A DNA stretch of 64,000 bases, from NCBI GenBank assembly GCA_963850345.1, contig CAWKKW010000002.1, forward strand, positions 1,054,001-1,118,000, given 5' to 3'. This document shows, in pieces, positions 16,460-25,443 of this stretch. The first letter of the stretch is position 1. Each line of letters opens with the position of its first letter. Source of the DNA: CAWKKW01 sp963850345 (GTDB lineage: Bacteria; Acidobacteriota; Terriglobia; Terriglobales; Acidobacteriaceae). A model generated the notes under the pieces. That model was not told where the DNA came from. It did not search any database and was given only the letters and a program-made list of their open reading frames with translations. The translations under genes and the position numbers were made by a program.

Positions 16460-19400
16460 CTAGAATTTCACGTTTGCACCGATCTGGATCCAGCGCGGCT
16501 CGTACTGCGATGTTGATTTGCCAAAGTTGCCGTCGGTCATGTGAACGTCCGGAAGTTGCAGGTTCGTGTTGTGGAAGACGTTGAAGATATCGAAGCGAAT
16601 CTCAAGCTTCAACTGTTCTTTGATTGAGTTGGTCTTCGAAAGGCTGGTGTTGGTCTCGAAGAACCCCGGTCCGCGGAAGGCGTTGAACCTTTCGTTGCCC
16701 TGGATGCCCGCACCGAACGTGGGCGCCTGGACCTGGTTGGGGTTGTTGCGGAACACGCCATTCAAGAAATCGCGACGTGAGTGCGGAATGCTGTACGAGG
16801 ACACGTTGGGATAGTCATAGTTATCACCATCCGCGTTGTAATCTCCACCCCTGTTGCCTGTAATGGTAGAGGTCGCCGTGCAGGTCGCCGCGGGATCGTT
16901 GTCACAAATGGGAATGAAGGGGCTGGTGTTGTCCACGGTGAACGGGTATCCGGATTGAGCGATCATCGTGCCGCTGATGCCCCATCCGCCGGTCAGGTTT
17001 CCGACCAGGCCGCGGCCGTGAGCCATGCCTGGAACTTCGTAGTTTGCGGTGAGCGAAAGTCGATTATGCGCATCCCAGTTGGACGGCCCAAAGTACTGGT
17101 TCGGGTTCGTCCAGGTGGGATACACCTGTGTGTTGTCCTTTGAAGAAGACCGAGTGTAGGAGACGTCCAGGAAACCGGTGCGCGCGAATCGTCCGCGCAC
17201 GTCGGCAATGAACGCGTCGTAAGACGAACGGCGATCGTTGGCCGTGTAATAGACCGCTCCGAAGCTGTCGTTCAAGCGCGTCGGAACCAGCGTGCCGGTG
17301 GCGAGGTTATGGGGAAAGTTCTGGATCAGATCTCCCGGGTACGAGTTGATGTCCACCCCATAGCTCACGTTGTACACCTGCCCACCGCCTGACATCAGGT
17401 TGTGCGCTCTCGACCCCGAGTAGCCCACACTCGCGACAAACGCTCGCGTGAGCGGATGTACCAGTTGCGCAGAAAACGTGTAGGTGACCGGCGATTTGAG
17501 ATTCGGATCGATACCGCCGATGTTGAATTGCAATCCGGTGAGGCCGCCTTTCGCGTTGAGCGGCGTAGCTTGCAGCGTGGGATATGTGTAACCGAAAGGC
17601 GGCTTATTCGAGGTACCAAATCCCCACACCGGTGCATGAGCCGTGCCGGCGTAAAACGTGGGGAAGATCGGGCCCGGTGGATTGCCGCGGAACTCCTCCT
17701 GCAAGTTGGCGAGAGTCGGCCAATTATGGAAGAACCCTGCACCGCCATGCAGAACCCATTGGCTATTCCCCAGCACGTCCCAGGCTGCTCCGGCGCGCGG
17801 GCTGAAGACGTCAGTGATTGAGCGATTTAATGCGTGGTTCTTCTGCAGGACGAAGCCGTTGGCGATCTGCTGCTGAATGTTCGGCCCAGGCCCGAGATGA
17901 AAGTTGCCGAACGCGGTCTGCGCACTGCGCGAATAGGGATTGCCGAAGTCATCCCAGCGCAAACCGTAGTTCACCGTGAGATTTTTGCGAACCCTCCACG
18001 TGTCCTGCGCAAAGACTCCATGCGTGCTCCCGGCGGCGTTCCAGTTCCATTCCACGTGTTGGCCGCTCACTGGGTCGTAGGCGACTCCGCCTTCCGTGTT
18101 CGGTTGGTCGCGAACCAGGTCAATGATGCTGTTGAAGCTGAAGGTCGGATCGTCGTAAGGGCCCTGGAACAATTCCACGTCGTCGCCAAACCAGCCTTCA
18201 TATCCAATCTTCATCGTATGCGCGCCGTGGATGTGTGTCAGCACGTCACGCCAGTGGTAGTTGTGCTGGATGAAATCACCCATCGCGAAGCCGTTTCCGA
18301 AGCCGGTGCCTAGGCCGGTGGCATTGATTACCGGGATCTTGAAGTTGCCGGTTGCGGGGCTGAGACCCTCAACGCGCATGCCGCCGGCAATCGCCTCATT
18401 GATGGTGTTCGGCGAAAAGGTATGTGCCCAGTTCCCCTGCCACGCCGTGGTCCAGTACTTCGAGGTGCTTGAGAAGGCCGAACGCAGCGCCGGACCGCCC
18501 GTGCTCAGAGTGTTCCGAAAGATGCTTCCGTACAGACGGTCGTTTGCAAAGTTTTTATCCAGACGCCCATTCCACTGCGTGCCATTGCGGAAGCTCGTTG
18601 CGTTGAACACGCCGTTGTCAAACACAGGCATATCACAGGGAATGTTGGCCGTGGCCGGCGTGCCGCAGACGGAGCCGAACGCCTGCTGGGCGGTCTGCGA
18701 CACTGTCGGATTTGTCGCCTTCGCCGGGTAGGTGCTGAAGAGGCTCGTTCCGAGTGTGTTCGGAAAGTTTGTCTTGGCCCATTGGGTAAACTGCGGGTCC
18801 TCAAACGAAACGATAGCGTTCCCTGTGGAACTGGCCTCGCGCAATGGTTCTACCGAGAAGAAGAAAAAGGCCTGATGATGCGGAACGATCGGTCCGCCGA
18901 TCGTGCCCGACATGTTGTTGCTGTGGAAGGGCGCGAATTTCGTTCCACCATTGAACTGCGAATGCGTCCAGAGCGCCTGGTTGTTGAAGTAGTCGCTGAC
19001 GCTGCCGTGAAAGCGATCGCCTCCAGACTTGGTCGTCATCGCCATCTGAATGGAACTCGCCCGGCCATACTCCACGTTGTACGTGTTGACCTGAATGCTG
19101 GTTTCCTGAATCGAATCGGGGTTGGGCGTCAGGTTAAGGACGCCGGCACGGATGGCGCTCGTCACATCCAGCCCGTCCACAATGTACATGTTGCCGACGG
19201 CGCCCTGGCCGTTGGCGCTGGTGTCGACCTGAGTTTCGGTGGAGAAGTTGTCGCCCGCGGAGCCGGGGGAGCCACCCGCGACCACACCGAGACCAGTGAC
19301 TCCAGGAGCCATCGTGACCAGTGAGATCATATTCCGCCCTGGCAGGGGCAGTGAATCCACTGCCTGCGCATCGATGGTCAACTCGTTGCGCGTTTCAGCG

Positions 19401-19846
19401 GTATCGAGGACCGGCGGTTGACCGGTCACGGTTACTTCGGAGCTGGCCGTTCCGATCGTAAGGTTGATCGGGACTTCGAGGTTCTGGTTTGTGTCGAGAC
19501 TCAAGTTCACTGAGGTTTTGGCGAATCCAGTGACCTCCGTTTGCAACTCGTACTGACCTGGAGCCAAGCTGAGAAACCGATATCGGCCCGTGGAATCAGC
19601 CTTCGCCGTCTGTACCTGCGCAGTTTGCGCGCTGGTGAGTTTGACCTGGGCATTTGGAACGCCCGCCCCGCTTGGATCAAGCACCATGCCCTGGATTCCG
19701 GCACTGTATTGGGCAAAAGCAGGGGTGATCGTTGCTGCGAGGAGCAGGAAAAGCGTGCTGAATATCGCTGTCCGTCGCCTCTCTGCATGAATGGCTCTTG
19801 CACATTCGCGGAGCACCGCGAGAGTGAGCCTTCTAATTTGTGTCAC
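16460..19846 (-). CDS. TonB-dependent receptor 1, Oar-like with carboxypeptidase-regulatory domain
   Basis: A 1128-residue outer-membrane transporter predicted to take up oligosaccharides with TonB energy. A signal peptide ends at PAFA-QYS. Next comes a carboxypeptidase-regulatory beta-sandwich (VLDPSGAGVPNAQVKL; GRYRFLSLAPGQYEL), then the plug (LPLPGRNMISLVTMAPGV) and a long beta-barrel ending in a typical terminal strand (WIQIGANVKF). I start at GTG 19846, five bases after AGGAGG; the in-frame GTG at 19864 has no site. It heads the minus-strand series of TPR, GH127 and propeller genes and is divergent from the sensor lipoprotein/kinase/regulator set, which probably controls it. Confidence 0.92.
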   Translation of the reverse strand: MTQIRRLTLAVLRECARAIHAERRRTAIFSTLFLLLAATITPAFAQYSAGIQGMVLDPSGAGVPNAQVKLTSAQTAQVQTAKADSTGRYRFLSLAPGQYELQTEVTGFAKTSVNLSLDTNQNLEVPINLTIGTASSEVTVTGQPPVLDTAETRNELTIDAQAVDSLPLPGRNMISLVTMAPGVTGLGVVAGGSPGSAGDNFSTETQVDTSANGQGAVGNMYIVDGLDVTSAIRAGVLNLTPNPDSIQETSIQVNTYNVEYGRASSIQMAMTTKSGGDRFHGSVSDYFNNQALWTHSQFNGGTKFAPFHSNNMSGTIGGPIVPHHQAFFFFSVEPLREASSTGNAIVSFEDPQFTQWAKTNFPNTLGTSLFSTYPAKATNPTVSQTAQQAFGSVCGTPATANIPCDMPVFDNGVFNATSFRNGTQWNGRLDKNFANDRLYGSIFRNTLSTGGPALRSAFSSTSKYWTTAWQGNWAHTFSPNTINEAIAGGMRVEGLSPATGNFKIPVINATGLGTGFGNGFAMGDFIQHNYHWRDVLTHIHGAHTMKIGYEGWFGDDVELFQGPYDDPTFSFNSIIDLVRDQPNTEGGVAYDPVSGQHVEWNWNAAGSTHGVFAQDTWRVRKNLTVNYGLRWDDFGNPYSRSAQTAFGNFHLGPGPNIQQQIANGFVLQKNHALNRSITDVFSPRAGAAWDVLGNSQWVLHGGAGFFHNWPTLANLQEEFRGNPPGPIFPTFYAGTAHAPVWGFGTSNKPPFGYTYPTLQATPLNAKGGLTGLQFNIGGIDPNLKSPVTYTFSAQLVHPLTRAFVASVGYSGSRAHNLMSGGGQVYNVSYGVDINSYPGDLIQNFPHNLATGTLVPTRLNDSFGAVYYTANDRRSSYDAFIADVRGRFARTGFLDVSYTRSSSKDNTQVYPTWTNPNQYFGPSNWDAHNRLSLTANYEVPGMAHGRGLVGNLTGGWGISGTMIAQSGYPFTVDNTSPFIPICDNDPAATCTATSTITGNRGGDYNADGDNYDYPNVSSYSIPHSRRDFLNGVFRNNPNQVQAPTFGAGIQGNERFNAFRGPGFFETNTSLSKTNSIKEQLKLEIRFDIFNVFHNTNLQLPDVHMTDGNFGKSTSQYEPRWIQIGANVKF

Positions 19847-20153
19847 ATTGTCCTCCTGTACCACTGGCCTTCAATACTGCCGTTTGCCGAATTGTTTGTT
19901 CGATCCGGAAAACCTTTTCCCATGAGCGACTCGAGTTTCCCGTCTCACCGTTGCGACTCTTTAAAACTTACGGCTTGTCGTTATCGCTCCTGGAGGGGAA
20001 CACCATTTGAACGCAGCGCGATTCTAACCACCCACATTCACGACTGGATATGGTGCACATGTATCATGGCAACACTTATTTCGAGACCAACGCACTCCAG
20101 TCGTATCCGCGCAATCAGAAGGGGTGGATGCGTAGTAGGCTGATGATTCTGCA
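19847..20153. promoter_or_regulatory. Divergent control region between receptor 1 and the sensor operon
   Basis: About 307 bases containing the ribosome site for the receptor (AGGAGG complement at 19852-19857) and both divergent promoters. I could not pick a clear -10/-35 pair or a strong palindrome by eye. By position it is the likely target of the NarL-type regulator encoded at 23318-23962. Confidence 0.4.
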
Positions 20154-21128
20154 ATGTTTAGACACCAACCCCATTTCGGAATGCCGATTCGCGCTCTGAT
20201 GCTCGGCTGGTTGGCCCTTCTGTGGACTGGCTGCCGTGCCACCGACAGCACCATCGCCGTGGTCCCGCGCACCTGTGGCACCACTCTCTGGGAAGCTGAG
20301 CACACAGGAGTTATGCGAGAAGCTCCGCACCATCGGTTAACCGTTTACTGGAACGCTCCCATGCGTGAAGACGACGTGCAGGGCCAGATCGAAATTCTCG
20401 CGCAAACCGTGCGCGACAGAAAGGCGGGCGTGATCATTGCTCCGATCGAAGACCTGCCGCTGCGCGCTCCGCTGGAACGTACTCTTCAGACCGGAACCCC
20501 TGTCGTCGTAGTCGCCACCGACGTAGGATTGCCGCCAGGCCCCCGCCTCTCTTACGTAATCAATGATGAACGTTTGGGCGGCCGACTGGCGGCGCGCCGA
20601 CTAGGACAAGTCCTGCATGGACATGGAACTGTGGCGATCTTCGGCATCAGCAACAAGCTGGCCAGCCTGGTCGAGCGTGCGCGCAGCCTTGAGACCACGC
20701 TGACCAACGAGTTCCCGGGCATTCAGGTTGTCTTTCGCAGCCTTGCTCTGCCAACCGTGTCGCAGGAGCAGCAGGCAGCCGAACATCTGCTGGCCAACGG
20801 CCCTCCGCCAGACGCTATCGTCAGCCTCTCGGAGACTTCGACGCGCGGCACCTTTTTTGCACTCATCGAGTTCAAGCGCAATGGAAAGATCCCGCTGGTG
20901 GGATTTGATCAGAATATGTTGGCTCCCATTCGCACCGGAGAGATCGATTCCGTTGTCATCCAAAACACGTATCAGATGGGCCGCACCGCCATGCAGGTGA
21001 TCTCCAAGCAAATTGCCGGAGAACCGGTTCCGTCCAGAACCACGATAGAACCGGAACTCGTGACACGCCTGAACATCGATGCGCCCGAGGTAAGAGAGAC
21101 GTTGGATCTGGACTGGTTCCGTCCATAG
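20154..21128 (+). CDS. Periplasmic sugar-binding lipoprotein (RbsB/LacI-like sensor)
   Basis: A 324-residue type-I periplasmic binding protein. A lipobox-like LLWTGC at residues 20-25 after a hydrophobic run marks it as a likely lipoprotein. Binding-protein hallmarks are VIIAPIEDLPL, PVVVVATDVG, a VINDERLGGRLAARRL segment and PDAIVSLSETSTRG. It ends 9 bases before the kinase gene and no ABC permease or ATPase is nearby, so it more likely presents a bound sugar to the kinase than to a transporter. This use is known in principle from XylFII-LytS in clostridia. Start ATG 20154 is weakly supported; ATG 20181 is an alternative. Confidence 0.82.
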   Translation: MFRHQPHFGMPIRALMLGWLALLWTGCRATDSTIAVVPRTCGTTLWEAEHTGVMREAPHHRLTVYWNAPMREDDVQGQIEILAQTVRDRKAGVIIAPIEDLPLRAPLERTLQTGTPVVVVATDVGLPPGPRLSYVINDERLGGRLAARRLGQVLHGHGTVAIFGISNKLASLVERARSLETTLTNEFPGIQVVFRSLALPTVSQEQQAAEHLLANGPPPDAIVSLSETSTRGTFFALIEFKRNGKIPLVGFDQNMLAPIRTGEIDSVVIQNTYQMGRTAMQVISKQIAGEPVPSRTTIEPELVTRLNIDAPEVRETLDLDWFRP

Positions 21129-21137
21129 AGATTGCCG

Positions 21138-23321
21138 ATGCAGAGTGAGACACCTAAGAAGGTCCGGGCGGTTGCAGCGATCGTGCTCGGATCTTGCGCC
21201 GTGCTTGCTGCCCTGGCCTATTTGAGTTACACCAAGTGGCTCTCTTCTGAACCGCGCTTCCATGATGATTTCGTACGCCGACCGTACGAGGCCCTGGGGA
21301 AATCCGGGTGGCAGGCCTTTGGAGGCGCGTGGGAAGTTGCAGCCGGCGCCATGCAAAACGTCTCCGACGATCGTGGCGCAAAGCTGGTGAATGGAAATCC
21401 GACGTGGCGAGACTACGTGGTTGAATCGGACGTCCAGTTGCTGAGCGAGACGGGCGACGCAGGCTTTGTGCTGCGCACCAACTCAGAAGAAGTTGGAGTC
21501 GACGCGTACCACGGGTACTTTGCCGGGTTAAGAGACCTCGACGACACGCTGATCATCGGCCGTGCAGACTTTGGCTGGCATGAGTTCAGAGCTGTACCTG
21601 TTCACTCGCGTGTCCACACCAGGACGTGGTATCGCCTCAAGGCCATCGTGCTCGGGTGCGATATCGCAGCCGAGTCGATCACCTCTGAGGGCGAAATCGC
21701 AGTGGCTTCAGTGCACGATATCGACTGTATCCATAGCGGAAGATTTGGATTGCAGTCGTACTCCACAGGAGCCCTCTGGCGCAAGGTCAACGTGCGGCCG
21801 GCAACCCAGCGAGATCTCAGCGAGATGCTGAGAGGAGCAACGCCACAGCCCCCTAATCCACCCTTGATAGACGGCGCCAAACTCCTCATTCACCCTCCCA
21901 TCACCGATCTCCAGGTCTATGAGGGAAGTTTTGCGCCGATGCAGCGCGAATTGCGTGATAACCACGCGGACCTCAATGCAGTAGCCATCGCAAGTCTTGG
22001 CATGCTGCCACCAAACGTGTCGCCGCAGGTCACAGTTCACGGTGTGGTCACTCTGGTATCTCCCCTGCTGTTTATCCAGGATTCGTCGGGGGGCATCTCC
22101 ATTCCGAACGCTCATACGGTCGTGCCGGTGCAGATCGGGGACACGGTGGAAGCGAGAGGCAACGCAGAGTTGCACGACTTCAGCTCTGTCCTACGCAATG
22201 CGACGGTGCGGCTGCTTTGGTCGCACACTCCAGTCTCTCCTGTCGCTGTGACGGCGTCCCAGGCAGCCACGGGAAGATTTGACGCGGAGTTTGTCGAGAC
22301 TGAGGGCCGCCTGGCCGCTGTGCAGCGAGAGGAGGGTGACTCCGTAACCCTGCAACTCGACGAGGGATATCAATCCTTTCTGGCCATCGCGGGCGGCGCG
22401 TCGAGAGCAGCCGCCGTTCCGGCGTTGGAGCCGGGAAGCAGACTTAGGCTGCGGGGCATCTGTGTCACCAGCCGCGCATTCACCAAGAACGGCGTACCCT
22501 TTGCCCTGCTGCTACGCTCCGGTGGAGACCTGCAAGTGTTGGCGCCCCCTCCGTGGTGGAACAGGGTCCATGTCATCGAATTGAGCGCGCTCTTGCTCAC
22601 CCTGCTCATTGCGACGCAACTGATCTATACCTCAATTCAACGGTCCCGTTTTCGGGCGGTGATTGAGGAGAGGGAGAGGCTGGCGATGGAAATGCACGAC
22701 ACGCTCGCCCAGAGCTTCGCCGGCCTCGGATTTCAATTGGAGGCGCTTTGCGAGGAGGCTCCGAAGGAAACACCCATGCGATCGCAACTTGAATCGACGC
22801 TTGGACTTGTTCGCTTCGGTCACATGCAGGCAAGGCAAAACATTGCAGCCCTGCGGCCTGTCAATCTGGAGCGCATTGATCTGGCGCCCGCCCTCGAACA
22901 AGCGGCACGCGTGATTGTCCGTGGCACCCAGATCAAAATTGAAGCAACGACGCGCGGCACTCCGCGCGCCATACCACTGCTGGTCAGCGATGCACTCTTT
23001 CGCATCGAGCAGGAGGCCATCGCGAATGCAGTGCGGCATGGGCGACCCACCAGGATTCGCATACGAGTCTCTTATGGAAGAAGATGGATCATGCTAGCCG
23101 TCCACGATGATGGCCGAGGCTTTTCACGGGACCAGGAGGTCGGAGGCTATGGAATACCGAGCATGAAGCAAAGAGCCGGCCGCATCTCCGCGACCTTCCG
23201 GATCTTCAGCGCGCCGGGAAACGGAACGATCGTTGTCGTGCGCGCCAAGTCTCCGCGTCAGCGCCTTTCTCTCCCCACTCTCGTCGGACGTAAATTTTGG
23301 AGTAGGAATACGAGCCAATGA
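21138..23321 (+). CDS. Membrane sensor histidine kinase (HisKA_3, NarX/LiaS type)
   Basis: A 727-residue kinase. An N-terminal helix (VRAVAAIVLGSCAVLAALAYL) exports a large sensor part: a laminin-G/concanavalin-like domain (FHDDFVRRPYEALG to WYRLKAIVLG) and then an OB-like beta domain (about residues 290-460). A second helix near residue 480 leads to the HisKA_3 box with phospho-acceptor His520 (MEMHDTLAQ), an N-box (EQEAIANAVRHG) and G-box (DDGRGF). ATG 21138 is preferred over the in-frame TTG at 21132. The stop overlaps the regulator start by ATGA, so the two are translationally coupled. The sensor part probably contacts the sugar-binding lipoprotein. Confidence 0.9.
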   Translation: MQSETPKKVRAVAAIVLGSCAVLAALAYLSYTKWLSSEPRFHDDFVRRPYEALGKSGWQAFGGAWEVAAGAMQNVSDDRGAKLVNGNPTWRDYVVESDVQLLSETGDAGFVLRTNSEEVGVDAYHGYFAGLRDLDDTLIIGRADFGWHEFRAVPVHSRVHTRTWYRLKAIVLGCDIAAESITSEGEIAVASVHDIDCIHSGRFGLQSYSTGALWRKVNVRPATQRDLSEMLRGATPQPPNPPLIDGAKLLIHPPITDLQVYEGSFAPMQRELRDNHADLNAVAIASLGMLPPNVSPQVTVHGVVTLVSPLLFIQDSSGGISIPNAHTVVPVQIGDTVEARGNAELHDFSSVLRNATVRLLWSHTPVSPVAVTASQAATGRFDAEFVETEGRLAAVQREEGDSVTLQLDEGYQSFLAIAGGASRAAAVPALEPGSRLRLRGICVTSRAFTKNGVPFALLLRSGGDLQVLAPPPWWNRVHVIELSALLLTLLIATQLIYTSIQRSRFRAVIEERERLAMEMHDTLAQSFAGLGFQLEALCEEAPKETPMRSQLESTLGLVRFGHMQARQNIAALRPVNLERIDLAPALEQAARVIVRGTQIKIEATTRGTPRAIPLLVSDALFRIEQEAIANAVRHGRPTRIRIRVSYGRRWIMLAVHDDGRGFSRDQEVGGYGIPSMKQRAGRISATFRIFSAPGNGTIVVVRAKSPRQRLSLPTLVGRKFWSRNTSQ

Positions 23322-23962
23322 GCAGCATCCAAAACAGTGCTCCTGTCCGAATTCTAATTGTGGATGATCACCTGATTGTCCGCGCCGGTCTGACCACGCT
23401 TCTCAGTAAGGAAGAGAGATTTCTTGTGGCAGGCGCAGTCGGCTGCGGCAGCGACGCTCTCAAATTTCTCGAGCGGCAAGACGTAGACGTTGTATTGCTG
23501 GACCTTCGCATGCCAAACCGCAGCGGCCTGGACGTGTTGCCAGAGATTGTGGCTCGGGAAGGCACAGCGAAGGTGCTGATTATCTCCAGTTTCGAATACG
23601 AAGAGGAGATCTATCGGGCAGCCAAAGCAGGAGCGCACGGATACCTCACGAAGGATGCGACGCGGAAAGAAATCGTAGAGGCGATACGACGGGTCGCCGA
23701 CGGACACGTTCACTTCCCGCAAGCGATTGCGGCGCGTATCGCCGATCGAGAGTCGCGTGTTGGGTTGAGTCCGCGCGAGAACGACATCCTGATCATGCTC
23801 TCGAAGGGGCTCACCAACAAGGAGATCGCGAGCGCCCTTCAGATCAGTCAGTTCACGGTGCGAAATCACGTCATCCACATCCTCAGCAAGCTTGAAGCAA
23901 GCGACCGGACTGAGGCCGTGTCCATTGCGATGCAGCAAGGAATTCTTGGGGGCACAACGTAG
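23318..23962 (+). CDS. NarL/FixJ-family response regulator
   Basis: A 214-residue cytoplasmic transcription factor. The receiver domain has the acidic pair Asp16-Asp17, phospho-acceptor Asp62 (VVLLDLRMPN) and a conserved Lys in YLTKDA. A LuxR-type helix-turn-helix occupies the last 65 residues (SPRENDILIMLSKGLTNKEIA). It is the partner of the upstream kinase by a 4-base overlap. The adjacent divergent TonB receptor and arabinofuranosidase operon are its probable targets; this is an inference from position. Confidence 0.94.
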   Translation: MSSIQNSAPVRILIVDDHLIVRAGLTTLLSKEERFLVAGAVGCGSDALKFLERQDVDVVLLDLRMPNRSGLDVLPEIVAREGTAKVLIISSFEYEEEIYRAAKAGAHGYLTKDATRKEIVEAIRRVADGHVHFPQAIAARIADRESRVGLSPRENDILIMLSKGLTNKEIASALQISQFTVRNHVIHILSKLEASDRTEAVSIAMQQGILGGTT

Positions 23963-24045
23963 CGAACGGCAGCGCACCCGGTGGTAAGTGCGTGCTTATG
24001 CAGTCTGCAACCCAATGCATTTCACATTTGAATTAGAGACTCGAC

Positions 24046-25377
24046 TCAATCCGCTGCAATCGCTTCCTGCATCGACTCAAGGGTGATGCGGGCTGTTTCC
24101 GCGTAGTAGAACAGCACCAGCACCAGATCAAGAACCATCATCGCAGCGAAGAAGTAAAAGGGAGTAGCACCGGACTTCTTCGCCATCAGAGGAAAGACGA
24201 GGGAGATGAGCGCATTGGAAATCCAGTGAGCGGAACTTCCCAGGCTCTGGCCGCGAGCACGCAGACGCGTTGGGAAGACCTCGCTGATGTAGACCCACAC
24301 GACCGCTCCATGAGAGATGGCGAAGCAAGCAATGAACGCCATCAGCAGCCAGACGAGCCAGTTCAAGTGCTGCCCGGTTTGGAAGATGCGGCCAATCCAG
24401 GCTAAGCAAATCATCAGACCAACGGTTCCCGTAAGCAGAAGCTTCTTACGGCCAAACTTATCGATGATAGACATCGCAATCAATGTGGCCACAAGGTTGG
24501 TCGCTCCCACCGCAATGGCCTGCAGACTGCCCGAAAGTTTGCTCGAGCCTGCCAGGCTGAAGATGTCGTTCAAGTAGTAGAGAACGGCGTTGATCCCGGT
24601 AAGCTGCGAAAACATGCCGACGGTCAGGGCGAGAATCACAGGCCGACGGTACTTGCGAGAGAACAAAGAATCCTGCGCACCACTGCCCTCTTCGTCGAGA
24701 GCGCGCCGGATCCGGTTAACTTCTTCCTGAACCGGCTCGGCGGTCCCGATCTGTCGCAGCACATCTAACGCCTCGGAGTCGCGCCCCTGGGTCATAAGCC
24801 AGCGCGGGCTGCGTGGGATGAAGAACAGCATGATACAGAAGAGAATCGCTGGGAGTGCCGATACGCCGAGTTGCCAGCGCCATTCCGTCGCGCCAAGGTG
24901 AAGCGTCTCGATGTATGCATTCGAGATGTACGCCACCAGAATGCCAACCACGATGTTCACCTGGAAGAACCCAACGAGCCGACCGCGCCAGTTTGCCGGG
25001 GCAAGTTCGGCGATGTACATCGGCCCTAAAACGGAAGATCCTCCAATACCGAGACCCCCGATAAAACGGAAGAAGATCAGGATAGGCAGGCTCCAGGCGA
25101 ATGCGCACCCGATCGCCGAGATGATGTAGAACGCCGCCATGACGCGCAGACTATCGCGGCGACCGAATCGCTGCCCGGGAATCCCGGCGAAGATTGCGCC
25201 GATTACCGTTCCCCACAACGCCGCCGCCACGGTGAAGCCGAGTGCAGCTTCAGAGAGATGAAACTGCGAGGTAAGTTGAGCAGTTGCGCCCGATATCACC
25301 GCCGTATCGAATCCGAAGAGAAGGCCTCCAAGAGCACCTACGACGGTCGCTTTGACCACACTGCTAGACAATTGCAT
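24046..25377 (-). CDS. Sugar-porter MFS transporter
   Basis: A 443-residue, 12-helix inner-membrane symporter of the XylE/AraE/GLUT family. Family motifs are present: GFDTAVISG in helix 1, the GRRDS loop, RFIGGLGIGG, an AELAPANWRGRL loop, PRSPRWL after helix 6, INAVLYYLNDIF in helix 7 and the DKFGRKKLL loop. It would import a pentose or deoxyhexose with protons. I start at ATG 25377 (AGAGGG upstream); the in-frame ATG 25428 would add a polar tail. It ends the series receptor 2, TPR, isomerase, porter, 66 bases after the isomerase, so substrate sharing with that enzyme is likely. Confidence 0.92.
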   Translation of the reverse strand: MQLSSSVVKATVVGALGGLLFGFDTAVISGATAQLTSQFHLSEAALGFTVAAALWGTVIGAIFAGIPGQRFGRRDSLRVMAAFYIISAIGCAFAWSLPILIFFRFIGGLGIGGSSVLGPMYIAELAPANWRGRLVGFFQVNIVVGILVAYISNAYIETLHLGATEWRWQLGVSALPAILFCIMLFFIPRSPRWLMTQGRDSEALDVLRQIGTAEPVQEEVNRIRRALDEEGSGAQDSLFSRKYRRPVILALTVGMFSQLTGINAVLYYLNDIFSLAGSSKLSGSLQAIAVGATNLVATLIAMSIIDKFGRKKLLLTGTVGLMICLAWIGRIFQTGQHLNWLVWLLMAFIACFAISHGAVVWVYISEVFPTRLRARGQSLGSSAHWISNALISLVFPLMAKKSGATPFYFFAAMMVLDLVLVLFYYAETARITLESMQEAIAAD

Positions 25378-25443
25378 GCAAGACCCTCTGACCCAGCCGA
25401 GGGCTGGTTTATGGCAAGTCGTATTCACGCGCGGTTTGTCGTA

